Shown here piece after piece: positions 31,960 to 40,941 of a stretch of DNA of 64,000 nucleotides. The DNA comes from Streptomyces sp. R44. Its GTDB lineage: Bacteria > Actinomycetota > Actinomycetes > Streptomycetales > Streptomycetaceae. The notes below the pieces were generated by a model, which was given only the letters and a program-made list of their open reading frames with translations, did not search any database and was not told where the DNA came from. Position numbers and translations under genes: made by a program. The DNA lies in NCBI RefSeq assembly GCF_041053105.1, contig NZ_CP163444.1, positions 1,178,001-1,242,000 of the forward strand. The letters are read 5' to 3'. How positions within the stretch are numbered: position 1 is the stretch's first letter; the number at the start of each line of letters is the position of its first letter.

Positions 31960-34055
31960 CGTTCACCCTCCTGCCCGCCCCCGAGTCGCCCTCGCGCGGC
32001 GCCGGGCCTGACCCCGTCCTGTCCGTGCGGGACCTGCGGATCTCCTTCCCGTCCGAGGCGGGACCCGTCGAGGCGGTGCGCGGGATCGACTTCGACCTGC
32101 TGCCGGGCCGGACCCTGGGCATCGTCGGCGAGTCCGGGTCGGGCAAGTCCGCGACCGCGATGGGCGTCATGGGGCTGCTGCCGCCCACCGCACGCGTGTC
32201 GGGGCAGGTGCTGCTCGGCGGCCGCGACCTGGTCGGCCTGGACGACAGGCGACTGTCCCGGATACGGGGCAACGACATCGGCATGGTCTTCCAGGACCCG
32301 CTGTCCGCGCTGACCCCGATCCACTCGGTCGGCCGGCTGCTCTCCGACGCGCTGCGCGTGCACCAGGACCTCACGAAGCAGACGGCGTGGAACCGCGCGG
32401 TCGAACTCCTCGACCTGGTCGGCATCCCCGAACCGCGGCGCAGGGCACGGTCGTTCCCGCACGAGTTCTCCGGTGGCATGCGTCAGCGCGTCGTCATCGC
32501 CCTGGCCATGGCGAACTCCCCGTCGGTCATCGTGGCCGACGAGCCCACCACGGCCCTCGACGTGACCGTCCAGGCCCAGATCCTGGACGTGCTGCGGACC
32601 GCGCAGACCGAGACCGGCGCGGCGGTCGTGCTGATCACGCACGACCTCGGGGTCGTCGCCGGGTACGCCGACGACGTCGCCGTCATGTACGCCGGGCGGA
32701 TCGTCGAACGGGCGGGCGCCGAGGCGCTGTTCCGGCGGCCCACCATGCCGTACACGATCGGCCTGCTCGGCGCGGTGCCCCGCCCCGACGCCCCGAAGGA
32801 CCGCCCCCTGGTGCCGATCGGGGGCGAACCCCCGTCCCTGGTGGCGCTGCCCGCCGGATGCCCCTTCGCGGACCGGTGCCCCGCCGTGCTCGACCGCTGC
32901 CGTACGGAGGAGCCCGAGGCGGTCCCCGTCGCCGGGCACGGGGAGGTCGCCTGCCTGCGCGCCGACGAGATCGCCGACGGCCGGCTCGCGGTGGATGCGC
33001 TCTTCCCGGCGCCGCGGGGGCCTCGGGCCCCGGAGGGCACCGGCCCGGGCGAGGTGGTGCTGCGGGTGTCGGGCCTGAGCAAGACCTTCCCCGTCACGAA
33101 GGGCGCGTTCCTCAGGCGCCGCCTCGGCACCCTCCACGCGGTCAGTGACGTCGGATTCGACCTGCGGGCCGGCGAGACCCTGGGCCTGGTGGGCGAGTCC
33201 GGCAGCGGCAAGACCACCACGCTCCTGGAGATCCTGCGGCTCAGGCCGCCGGAGAGCGGCCGGATCGAGGTCGCCGGCACGGACGTCGCCGGCCTCGGCT
33301 CCGGCGCCGCCGAGCGGCTGCGGGAGCTCCGCGGGGCGGTGCAGATCGTCATGCAGGACCCGATGGGCTCCCTCGACCCGCGGCTCCCCGTGTCCCGGCT
33401 GCTCGCCGAACCGCTGCAGGCGGTCGGTGCCGACCGGTCCGCGACCCGGGCCCGGGTGGCGGAACTCCTCGGCATGGTCGGCCTCGACGCCTCGGTGGCG
33501 GACCGTTTCCCCGGTGCCCTCTCCGGAGGGCAGCGCCAGCGCGTCGGCATCGCCCGCGCCCTGGCGACCCAGCCCCGGATCGTGGTCCTGGACGAGCCGG
33601 TCTCGGCCCTCGACGTGTCCGTGCAGGCGGGCGTCGTCAATCTGCTCGCCCGGCTCCAGCGCGAACTCGGCCTCGCGTACCTGGTCGTCGCGCACGACCT
33701 GGCCGTGATGCGGCACTTCGCCGACCGCATCGCGGTCATGTACCTCGGTCACCTCGTCGAGACCGGCAGCACCGAGGCGATCTTCGAGAACCCCCGGCAC
33801 CCGTACACCGAGGCCCTCCTCTCGGCGATCCCGGTACCCGACCCCCGGCGCGAGCGCTCCCGCGAGCGGATCGTGCTGGAAGGCGAACAGCCGAGCGCGA
33901 CGGACCTCCCGCGCGGCTGCGTCTTCGTCGACCGCTGCCCGCTGTACCGGTCGCTCGACGACGAGGGACTGCGGGAGCGATGCCGTACGCAGCGGCCCGC
34001 CCTGGGCCCGGCGGCACCCGGCACCGGCCACCGCCACGCCTGTCACGCCCGCTGA
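31956..34055 (+). CDS. Fused peptide ABC transporter ATPase (DppD-DppF fusion)
   Basis: A 699-aa protein carrying two complete oligopeptide-type ATPases. Half 1 (about 20-340) has VGESGSGKSA, EFSGGMRQRV, VIVADEPTTALD and the CPFADRCPAVLDRC cluster; half 2 (about 360-690) has VGESGSGKTTT, ALSGGQRQRV, IVVLDEPVSALD and the GCVFVDRCPLYRSLDDEGLRERC Cys motif. Both halves keep Walker A, signature and Walker B, so both sites should be active. Half 1 oddly has Lys-Ser-Ala after the P-loop instead of Lys-Ser-Thr. The ATG at 31956 overlaps the permease stop. The substrate-binding gene follows 134 nt downstream. Confidence 0.94.
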   Translation: MTFTLLPAPESPSRGAGPDPVLSVRDLRISFPSEAGPVEAVRGIDFDLLPGRTLGIVGESGSGKSATAMGVMGLLPPTARVSGQVLLGGRDLVGLDDRRLSRIRGNDIGMVFQDPLSALTPIHSVGRLLSDALRVHQDLTKQTAWNRAVELLDLVGIPEPRRRARSFPHEFSGGMRQRVVIALAMANSPSVIVADEPTTALDVTVQAQILDVLRTAQTETGAAVVLITHDLGVVAGYADDVAVMYAGRIVERAGAEALFRRPTMPYTIGLLGAVPRPDAPKDRPLVPIGGEPPSLVALPAGCPFADRCPAVLDRCRTEEPEAVPVAGHGEVACLRADEIADGRLAVDALFPAPRGPRAPEGTGPGEVVLRVSGLSKTFPVTKGAFLRRRLGTLHAVSDVGFDLRAGETLGLVGESGSGKTTTLLEILRLRPPESGRIEVAGTDVAGLGSGAAERLRELRGAVQIVMQDPMGSLDPRLPVSRLLAEPLQAVGADRSATRARVAELLGMVGLDASVADRFPGALSGGQRQRVGIARALATQPRIVVLDEPVSALDVSVQAGVVNLLARLQRELGLAYLVVAHDLAVMRHFADRIAVMYLGHLVETGSTEAIFENPRHPYTEALLSAIPVPDPRRERSRERIVLEGEQPSATDLPRGCVFVDRCPLYRSLDDEGLRERCRTQRPALGPAAPGTGHRHACHAR

Positions 34056-34189
34056 CCCCGACCCCGCGCCCGGGCATCGGCCCCGGACCCCGGCCACGGG
34101 CCCCCACCCGCGGACGTCGGGCCCCCACACGCCGGCACCGCACCCCCTGGTGCCGCCGACCCCATGAAGGAATGAGGATCCACTCCGCC

Positions 34190-35887
34190 ATGCGATCGAG
34201 AATCGCCGTCCCCGCAGCCGCCCTCACCGCGGCCCTCGCCCTCGCCGTCTCGGCCTGCGGCACCTCCGACTCCGGCACGCCGGGCACAGGAAAGGGCTCC
34301 GGGAAGGGCGCGACCCCCGCCGCGGCCTCGGCCCAGGTCGACTACAACCCCCAGCCCTACGACGGCGTCAAGGACGGCGGCACCTACACCACCGCCGGCA
34401 CCATCGACGACCAGGGCAACCCCTTCAACGCCAACGCCACGCTCACCGCCAAGCGCGTCTGGTTCTGGTACAACCCGGACGTCATCACGTACTCCCCCAC
34501 CGGTGAGGTGCAGTACAACCCGGACTACCTCAGCGACGTGAAGGTCAGCGCCGACGGCGGCAACCAGCGGGTGGTCCTCACCCTCAACCCCGAGGCCACC
34601 TACAACGACGGCACCCCCATCGACTGGACGGCCGTCAAGGCGACCTGGCAGGCCAACAACGGCGCGGACAAGAAGTACAACGCCACCGACACCGAGGGCT
34701 ACAGCCACATCACCTCGGTCACCCGCGGCAAGGACGACAAGCAGGCGGTCATCGACTTCAAGGGCGCCGCCCCCTGGTGGTCGAGCCTGTTCACCACGCT
34801 CCTGCACCCCAAGGCGGCCACCCTGGCCGGCTTCAACGACGCCTACGTCAAGAAGGTCCACCCCGAGTGGGGCGCCGGCCCGTACACCGTCGGGAAGTTC
34901 GACCCCGAGGGCGGCGACCTCACCTTCGTCCGCAACCCCAAGTGGTGGGGCAAGAAGGGCAGGCTGGACCGGCGCGTCTACGTCAACCTGGAGTCGGACG
35001 CCGCGGCCAACGCCTTCAAGAACGGCCAGATCGACTACTCCTCCGCCGGCGACGCCGAGGGCCTGAAGCGCCTCTCCGGTGTCCAGGGCACCGAGATCCG
35101 CCAGGGCGGCAGCCCGTTCGCGTACTCCTTCTACGTCAACGCCAAGTCGCCCCACCTGCAGGACGTCCAGGTGCGCAAGGCGCTCCTGGAGAGCATCGAC
35201 CGGAGCCAGATCGCCAAGATCCAGTTCCAGGGCCTGGGCGACTACAGCGAGCCCCTGCCCGGCTCCCTGCTGCTCTTCAGCTTCCAGAAGGGCTACTCCG
35301 ACAACGTCGGCGCCGTGATCAAGCACGACCCGGAGAGCGCCAGGAAGACCCTGGACGCCGCGGGCTGGAAGCCCGGCGCCGACGGCGTCCGCGAGAAGGA
35401 CGGCAAGAAGCTCACCGTCACCTACACCCTGCGCGGCGACGATCCGCTGGAGAAGGCCACCGCGGGCGCCCTCGTGCAGATGCTCAAGCCGGTCGGCATC
35501 CAGGTCGGGCTCAAGAACTCCACCGAGGCCGACTTCGCCAAGATCCTCACCGACCGCAGCTTCGACATCTTCCTCGTCGGCAACCGCGCTCCCGACCCGT
35601 TCGGCACCCGCTACCTGTGCGAGTTCTACTGCACCGACAGCGCCTCCAACATCGTGAGCATCGGAAGTCCCGCGCTCGACAAGGAGATCCACGCCGTCTC
35701 GGAGATCGCCGACCCCGCCCGGCAGACGGCCGAGGCCAACGCCGTCGAGCGCAAGGCCCTGGCGCAGTACGGCTACCTGCCCCTGTTCAGCGGCCCGTCG
35801 ATCTACGGCGTCAGGAACGGTCTGGCCAACGTCGGCGCCACCATCTTCGGCACGCCCCTGCCGGAGACCGTGGGCTGGCAGAAGTAG
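34190..35887 (+). CDS. Peptide ABC transporter substrate-binding lipoprotein
   Basis: A 565-aa extracellular binding protein (SBP family 5). The signal peptide ends in the lipobox AVSACG, so Cys23 would be lipidated. A Gly/Ser/Thr/Lys-rich linker is followed by the domain: GGTYTTAGTIDDQGNPFN, LTLNPEATYNDGTPIDWTA (typical YxDGxPxxW), NPKWWGKKG, VRKALLESIDR and a C-terminal PLFSGPSIYGVRNGL. Such proteins deliver oligopeptides or other solutes to the permeases. The ATG at 34190 keeps a normal signal peptide; an in-frame ATG 18 nt earlier is also possible. It ends the operon. Confidence 0.93.
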   Translation: MRSRIAVPAAALTAALALAVSACGTSDSGTPGTGKGSGKGATPAAASAQVDYNPQPYDGVKDGGTYTTAGTIDDQGNPFNANATLTAKRVWFWYNPDVITYSPTGEVQYNPDYLSDVKVSADGGNQRVVLTLNPEATYNDGTPIDWTAVKATWQANNGADKKYNATDTEGYSHITSVTRGKDDKQAVIDFKGAAPWWSSLFTTLLHPKAATLAGFNDAYVKKVHPEWGAGPYTVGKFDPEGGDLTFVRNPKWWGKKGRLDRRVYVNLESDAAANAFKNGQIDYSSAGDAEGLKRLSGVQGTEIRQGGSPFAYSFYVNAKSPHLQDVQVRKALLESIDRSQIAKIQFQGLGDYSEPLPGSLLLFSFQKGYSDNVGAVIKHDPESARKTLDAAGWKPGADGVREKDGKKLTVTYTLRGDDPLEKATAGALVQMLKPVGIQVGLKNSTEADFAKILTDRSFDIFLVGNRAPDPFGTRYLCEFYCTDSASNIVSIGSPALDKEIHAVSEIADPARQTAEANAVERKALAQYGYLPLFSGPSIYGVRNGLANVGATIFGTPLPETVGWQK

Positions 35888-35902
35888 CCCCGTGACCCCG
35901 GG

Positions 35903-36685
35903 TCAGTCCACCGGCCGCAGACCGAAGGTGCCGGCCAGCCCCTCGGTGCCGGCCTCGGTCACATGGACGACCCGGGGGCTGGAGCCGTGACGCAGCCAGC
36001 GCAGCGCGAAGAGCCGCGCGGTGAGCGCCGCACCCACCGCGCCCGCGAGGTGGTGCCGCTGCTCGCTCCAGTCCACGCAGTAGCGGATGAGGGGCCGGCG
36101 GGCCGGCAGCCGGTCCAGGTCCACCCCGAAACGGGCCAGTGCGTCCCGGCCCGTGCCGGTGAGGCGGTAGTCGACGTCGTGTCCGTATCCGGACGCGCCG
36201 TCGCGCACGGACTCCTCGGGGCGGTGGATGCCGTCGTGTCCGGCGAGCAGGCCGCCCTTCACCAGGGACTCCAGGAGGTCCACGCCGAGCCGGCCGGCGA
36301 GATGGTCGTAACACGTGCGGGAGCGGCGCAGGGCGCCGGCGGTACTGCTCTCGCGCAGTGAGGTGACCGGGAGGGGCGGCGCGATGACGGCCAGCGCCTC
36401 CAGGGCGAGGCTCACGTCGGGGTGGGCCAGACGGTAGTACCGGCACCGGCCCGAGCTCTCCATGGTGAGCAGTCGCGCCTCGACGAGCTTGCTCAGATGG
36501 ACGCTCGCGGTCGCGGCGCTCACCCCGGCCTCGGCGGCGAGCAGCCCGGCGGCCAGGGCGCGGCCGTCACCGAGCGCCTTCAGCATCCGGGCGCGGGAGG
36601 GATCGGCGATGAGCTGCGCCGCCCGGGCGATGTCGGGCTGGTGGTGCACCTGGTCCGGGCGCCGGGCGGTCGTCTTCCTTGCCAT
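35903..36685 (-). CDS. ArsR-type winged-helix regulator
   Basis: A 260-aa protein. The N-terminal winged helix (about 15-90) reads IARAAQLIADPSRARMLKALGDGRALAAGLLAAEAGVSAATASVHLSKLVEARLL, with the ESSGRCRYYRLAHP wing, as in ArsR/SmtB-like regulators. The long C-terminal extension with RCYDH-like TCYDHLAGRLGVDLLESLV and IRYCVDWSEQRHHLAGAVGAALTARLF matches the larger actinobacterial subfamily. It diverges from the 14-helix exporter gene with about 65 bp between starts, and is inferred to repress it. The effector is unknown; the Cys residues are not in a clear metal-site pattern. Confidence 0.88.
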   Translation of the reverse strand: MARKTTARRPDQVHHQPDIARAAQLIADPSRARMLKALGDGRALAAGLLAAEAGVSAATASVHLSKLVEARLLTMESSGRCRYYRLAHPDVSLALEALAVIAPPLPVTSLRESSTAGALRRSRTCYDHLAGRLGVDLLESLVKGGLLAGHDGIHRPEESVRDGASGYGHDVDYRLTGTGRDALARFGVDLDRLPARRPLIRYCVDWSEQRHHLAGAVGAALTARLFALRWLRHGSSPRVVHVTEAGTEGLAGTFGLRPVD

Positions 36686-36750
36686 GCGGCGAGCTTAGGC
36701 CGGGGACACTTTGACGGGCGGCGAAATATCGCGCCGTGAGACTGGGTCGC

Positions 36751-38202
36751 ATGACCTCCACCGGCCCCTCGCTCTCCCCCGCCGCCCTCGCCGGCCCGCC
36801 GCCGGGCCGTGCCTCCCTGTCGCTGCCGCCGCTCGTCGCGTTGAGCCTCGGATACTTCCTCGTGATGCTCGACGTCACGGTCGTGAACGTGGCCGTGCCC
36901 GCCGTCCGGGGCTCGCTCGACGCCGGCCCGTCGGACCTGCAGTGGATCGTCGACGGTTACAGCGCCTTCTTCGCGGGGCTGCTGCTGGTCGGCGGCGGAC
37001 TCGGTGACCGCTTCGGACACCGGGCGGTGTTCCTCACCGGGCTCGGCGTCTTCGCGGCCGCTTCGGCGGGTTGCGCCCTCGCGCCCACGGCGGGGGTCCT
37101 GATCGCGGCCCGGCTGGTCCAGGGCGCCGGGGCCGCGCTGCTGGTTCCCGCCTCCCTCGCCCTGCTGCGGGCGGCCTACCCCGACCGGGACCGGCGTGCC
37201 CGGGCGGTCGGGCACTGGGGGCTCGTCTCGGCCGTCGCCTTCGGTGCCGGGCCCGCGGTCGGCGGGCTGCTGGTCGCGGCGTTCGACTGGCGTGCGGTGT
37301 TCTGGGTGAACCTGCCCGTGGCCGCGGTGGCGGTCCTGCTGACCCTGCGCCACGTCCCGGCCCCGGGTCCGCGGGCCCGGCCGGGCCGGATGGATCCGGC
37401 CGGTCTGCTGCTCGGCGTGCTCGGGCTGCTCGGCGTGGCCGGTGCGCTCAACGAGGCGGGGTCCGCGGGCTGGTCGTCCCCGGAGGTACTGCTGCTGTCC
37501 GCGGGCGGCGTGGGGTGCCTGGCCGCCTTCGTCGCCGTCGAACTGCGTCTGGAGAAGCGGGCGGCGGTACGACCGGAGGGCGGGCGGCCGCTGCTGCCGC
37601 CGTCGCTCTTCCGCGAGGCCGGACTCACGGCGACGAACCTCATCGGTCTGCTGCTGAGCTTCGGCTACTACGGGCTGCTCTTCGTCGTCACGCTGTACTT
37701 CCAGGAGGAACGTCATCTCGGCGCGCTGAGCACCGGGTTCGCCCTGCTGCCGTCGGTCTGCATGGGCTTCCTCGCGGCGCCGCTGTCGAGCCGTCTGACC
37801 GCCCGGAGCGGTCCGTACGTGCCCATGGCCGGGGCTCTGCTCCTCGGGAGTGCCGGTTTCCTGGGCTGGCTGGCGGCCGGCCCCGACACCCCCTACCCCG
37901 TGCTGCTCTTCGCGCTCATGGCGACGGGTCTCGCGACCCCGGTCACCGTGGTGGCCGCCACCGTGGCCGTCATGGAGGCGAGCCCCGCGGACAAGGCCGG
38001 TACCGCGTCGGCGGTGTTCAACGTGTCGCGCCAGGTGGGCAGCGCGATGGGCGTGGCGCTCTTCGGCACGCTCACCGGCGCGACGGGCGGCCTGGTCGGC
38101 GGGCTGCGCGTGTCGGCGGTCATCGCGGCGGTGGCCTTCCTGCTCGCGTCGGCGCTCGCGGTGCTCGCCGGGCGCCGTAGCGGCGTCGCCGGTGCCCGGT
38201 GA
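36751..38202 (+). CDS. MFS drug exporter (DHA2/EmrB-QacA, 14 TM)
   Basis: A 483-aa exporter. Motif A is GGGLGDRFGHRAVFLTG, motif D1 is YFLVMLDVTVVNVAVPAVRGSL, motif C-like GAGPAVGGLLVAAFDWRAVFWVNLPV, and FNVSRQVGSAMGVALFGTL lies near the end; all are DHA2 hallmarks. The ATG at 36751 (MTSTGPSLS) is chosen; a GTG 15 nt earlier is possible, and neither has a strong Shine-Dalgarno. It diverges from the ArsR-type regulator; TTGACG at 36711 may be a -35 element. It probably exports a hydrophobic compound. Confidence 0.9.
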   Translation: MTSTGPSLSPAALAGPPPGRASLSLPPLVALSLGYFLVMLDVTVVNVAVPAVRGSLDAGPSDLQWIVDGYSAFFAGLLLVGGGLGDRFGHRAVFLTGLGVFAAASAGCALAPTAGVLIAARLVQGAGAALLVPASLALLRAAYPDRDRRARAVGHWGLVSAVAFGAGPAVGGLLVAAFDWRAVFWVNLPVAAVAVLLTLRHVPAPGPRARPGRMDPAGLLLGVLGLLGVAGALNEAGSAGWSSPEVLLLSAGGVGCLAAFVAVELRLEKRAAVRPEGGRPLLPPSLFREAGLTATNLIGLLLSFGYYGLLFVVTLYFQEERHLGALSTGFALLPSVCMGFLAAPLSSRLTARSGPYVPMAGALLLGSAGFLGWLAAGPDTPYPVLLFALMATGLATPVTVVAATVAVMEASPADKAGTASAVFNVSRQVGSAMGVALFGTLTGATGGLVGGLRVSAVIAAVAFLLASALAVLAGRRSGVAGAR

Positions 38203-38209
38203 GCACGCG

Positions 38210-38241
38210 GGGGCGGTGCCCGGCACCCCGGACACCGCCCC
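38210..38241. terminator. Hairpin between convergent MFS and metalloprotease genes
   Basis: GGGGCGGTG (38210-38218) pairs with CACCGCCCC (38233-38241), 14-nt loop, placed between the two stop codons; probably terminates both transcripts. Confidence 0.7.
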
Positions 38242-38270
38242 TTGCGCACCCTCGTTCACCGCCGTACGGG

Positions 38271-39935
38271 TCAGGCCTTGACGTTCACCGCCGCCCAGGC
38301 GGCGTCCACGGCCCGCACCTCGGCGCTGCCCGCGCCGTAGAGGTCGGTGGCCGCCTTCAGGGTGCCCTCGCGGGCGCCGTGGTAGTCGGTGGTCGAGGTG
38401 AAGTACGCGGTCAGCGCCTTGTACCAGACCTGTACCGCCTTGTCGCGGCCGATGCCGGTGACCGTGGAGCCGTCGACGGTCGGGCTGTCGTAGTGCACGC
38501 CGTTGATGTCCTTCGCGCCGCTGCCCTCGGACAGCAGGTAGAAGAAGTGGTTGGCGACGCCCGAGGAGTAGTGCACGTTGAGGCTGCCGACGCCGGCGCT
38601 CCAGTAGTCGGCCGAACCGCGGCCGTCCTTGCTGGGCTGGTCCTGGTAGCGCAGCGGCTTGCCGTTGCCGAAGATGTCGATCTTCTCGCCGAGCAGGTAG
38701 TCGCCCGGGTCCTGGGCGTTGTTCGCGTTCCACTCGACGGCGGTGCCGAAGATGTCCGAGGTGGCCTCGTTGAGGCCGCCCGACTCGCCGGAGTACTGCA
38801 GGTTCGCGGTGGCGGAGGTGACGCCGTGGCTGAACTCGTGGCCGGCCACGTCGAGCTGGGTCAGCGGGTGCTGGTTGTTCGCGCCGTCGCCGTAGGTGAT
38901 GGTGAAGGAGCGGTCGTCCCAGAAGGCGTTCTGGTAGGCGTTGCCGTAGTGGACCCGGGAGACCGGGGCGCGGCCGTCGTTCTTGATGCCGTTGCGGTGC
39001 AGGACGTCCTTGTAGAAGTCCCAGGTCTTGGCGGCGCCGTAGGCGGCGTCCACGGCGGCCGTCTGGTTGTGGGCGGGGGTGCCGTCGCCCCACGCGTTGT
39101 CGGCGTCGGTGAAGAGGACGCCCTTGCCGCCCGTGCGGTGCTGGAGGTCGACGGTGCTGGATCCGCCGCGCTCGCCGTCGACGAGGTCGAAGCCCTTCGA
39201 CGACGTGGTGGTGTTGAGGCCGACGGTGCCGCTGTACTGGCTGACGCCGGTGCCGGTCGCGCCGGCCTGGGGGCTGCCGGGCTTGGCGGCCGCGGAGCCG
39301 CCCTGGGCGGTGATGCCGCCGGCTATGTCGTCGATCAGCTGCTGCTCGTACAGCTTCCTGCCGGTGTCGGCGTCGGTGACGACGCGCAGCAGGCTCGGGG
39401 TGACGCCGTCGTCCCGGGTGCCGCTGACGAGGGTCTCGTAGGCGAGGACGGGCTTGCCGTCGGCGGCCCAGATCACCTTGCGGGGGGCGTCGCCGGTGGC
39501 GGCCGTGGTCCGCGCGGCCTTGGCGGCCTTGACAGCCGCGGACCTGGCGGAGGTCGGGGTCTGCTTCGGGGTGAGCGAGGCGACCTGGATGGCCGCCTCG
39601 ACGGCCTTGGTGACGTCCTTGACGGCGCCGTCGGCGGCGCGGTGGACGACGAGGTCGCCGCCGAGGACGGGCAGACCGGCGTAGGTGCGCTCGTAGCGGG
39701 TGTGGACCGTGCCGTCGGCGTCCTTGACGACGTCCTTGACGACCAGCTCCTCCTTGACGCCGAGGCCGAGCGAGGAGGCGGTGGCCGCGACGGAGGTGGC
39801 GTCGGTGTGCTCCGGTGCGGCGCCCGCCGAAGCGGTGGTGGCCCCGGCGGCGATCAGGGTGCCGGTGAGGACGGCGGCGCCGGACGTGAGGGCGAGACGG
39901 CGTGCGCGGCCGCCGAGGGGGGAGAGCGAGGACAT
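38271..39935 (-). CDS. Secreted M4-family (thermolysin-like) metalloprotease
   Basis: A 554-aa preproenzyme. The signal peptide runs from MSSLSPLGGRARRLALTSG to ATTASAGA; two Arg before the hydrophobic part leave Tat export possible but the classic RRxFL is absent. A propeptide with FTP/PepSY features (TYAGLPVLGGDLVVH...) covers about 45-220. The catalytic domain has HEFSH (zinc ligands His366 and His370, base Glu367) and the third ligand Glu390 in GGLNEATSD; the C-terminal active-site His lies in DAVQVWYKALTAYF-type context downstream. GGAG lies 8 nt before the ATG at 39935. It is extracellular and degrades proteins for nutrition or development. Confidence 0.94.
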   Translation of the reverse strand: MSSLSPLGGRARRLALTSGAAVLTGTLIAAGATTASAGAAPEHTDATSVAATASSLGLGVKEELVVKDVVKDADGTVHTRYERTYAGLPVLGGDLVVHRAADGAVKDVTKAVEAAIQVASLTPKQTPTSARSAAVKAAKAARTTAATGDAPRKVIWAADGKPVLAYETLVSGTRDDGVTPSLLRVVTDADTGRKLYEQQLIDDIAGGITAQGGSAAAKPGSPQAGATGTGVSQYSGTVGLNTTTSSKGFDLVDGERGGSSTVDLQHRTGGKGVLFTDADNAWGDGTPAHNQTAAVDAAYGAAKTWDFYKDVLHRNGIKNDGRAPVSRVHYGNAYQNAFWDDRSFTITYGDGANNQHPLTQLDVAGHEFSHGVTSATANLQYSGESGGLNEATSDIFGTAVEWNANNAQDPGDYLLGEKIDIFGNGKPLRYQDQPSKDGRGSADYWSAGVGSLNVHYSSGVANHFFYLLSEGSGAKDINGVHYDSPTVDGSTVTGIGRDKAVQVWYKALTAYFTSTTDYHGAREGTLKAATDLYGAGSAEVRAVDAAWAAVNVKA

Positions 39936-40395
39936 GTGGTTTCTCCAGAGATTCATGGGGAGTTGGACGGGATCGCCGCCCACCCGTTCAAGGAGGACTG
40001 CCTTGATGGGCACGGACGCTCTCAGCCCGTCGCGCACATGTCACGTGACACAAAAGCGGGTTCGCCCCCTGATGCCGGATTTGCCGCCCGCGGTTTCACA
40101 AGAAGGACAAGGTCTCGATACGCGCCGACATGACGACCACAGGAATCCGCAACACACCGGGCCGCAGTTACGGTCGGTAATAGCTCGATAATCCTGAGTT
40201 TCAGACGCTCAAGATCGAAAGTCCGCCACCTGCGTCGGCGTTGACGGATGTCCCTCGACCGAAGGAAAAAGCCCCCTCCGTTAACGCAGCCTTTAACAAT
40301 GTTTTGGCAGGTCAGGACGTGAAAAACAGCGTAAAACGGATGACCCGAAGATGGGGGCTCCCCAACCGGCACATCGTGGGCTTAACTTATGTGCC
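39936..40395. other. Divergent intergenic region, relatively AT-rich
   Basis: About 460 bases between the metalloprotease start and the DUF6643-like gene start, clearly more AT-rich than the flanks. It must hold both promoters. A 12-bp palindrome (listed separately) lies about 104 bp before the protease ATG. Near the right end, CTTAACTTAT ends 7 nt before the DUF6643-like ATG and could be its -10 region, giving an almost leaderless transcript. No gene is supported on either strand. Confidence 0.6.
40039..40050. promoter_or_regulatory. 12-bp palindrome upstream of the metalloprotease gene
   Basis: TGTCACGTGACA is a perfect palindrome in the divergent intergenic region, a good operator candidate for the protease gene. 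The binding protein is unknown. Confidence 0.5.
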
Positions 40396-40890
40396 ATGAC
40401 CTCCCCCCGCTCCACCTATGGTGGCGGTTTCCACACCGCGCCGTCCTTCCCGGACACCCCGATCTACGACTCCCTGGTCGCGGAGCGGGGCACGCCTCAG
40501 ATCGCCCCGATCCGAGTGCCCGCCGCCTACGACACCGGCAGCAGCTTCCCGGCGAGCGGCTCCTACCTGCCGGCGCTCCCCGCGGCACTGCCCGCCCTCC
40601 CGGCGGCGCCCAGCCCGCAGCCCGCACCCGCCTACGGCGGCGGGTACGGCTACCCGCAGCCCGCACCGCAGATGGCCCCCGTCCCGCTGCAGGCCGCCCC
40701 GGCCCCGTACATCCCGCAGCAGCCGGTGGCCCCCCGCGGCTACCCGGGTGGCCAGTACCCGCAGCAGCCCCGCCCGGCCGCCGCCGGCTACGAGGCGATG
40801 CGCCCGGCGGCCCCGAGGCCCGCGCCGGTCCCTGCCCCCGCGCCGTACGACGACCCGTACAACCGCCCCTACCAGGGCGGGGGTTACTGA
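40396..40890 (+). CDS. Pro/Ala/Tyr-rich protein, DUF6643-like
   Basis: A 164-aa low-complexity protein. A conserved-looking N-terminus (MTSPRSTYGGGF, then DTPIYDSLVAERGTPQIAPIRVP) is followed by Pro/Ala/Gln/Tyr-rich sequence (PQPAPAYGGGYGYPQPAPQ, RGYPGGQYPQQPRP) ending RPYQGGGY. From memory, the N-terminus matches a Streptomyces-wide family (DUF6643) of unknown function. There is no signal peptide or membrane segment. The ATG at 40396 is chosen because the conserved family starts there. The MOSC gene follows 51 nt downstream. Confidence 0.82.
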   Translation: MTSPRSTYGGGFHTAPSFPDTPIYDSLVAERGTPQIAPIRVPAAYDTGSSFPASGSYLPALPAALPALPAAPSPQPAPAYGGGYGYPQPAPQMAPVPLQAAPAPYIPQQPVAPRGYPGGQYPQQPRPAAAGYEAMRPAAPRPAPVPAPAPYDDPYNRPYQGGGY

Positions 40891-40941
40891 CCGGCTCGCC
40901 CCGGCCCCCATCGGGCACGGGGCGGCTGGCAGGATGAGGAC

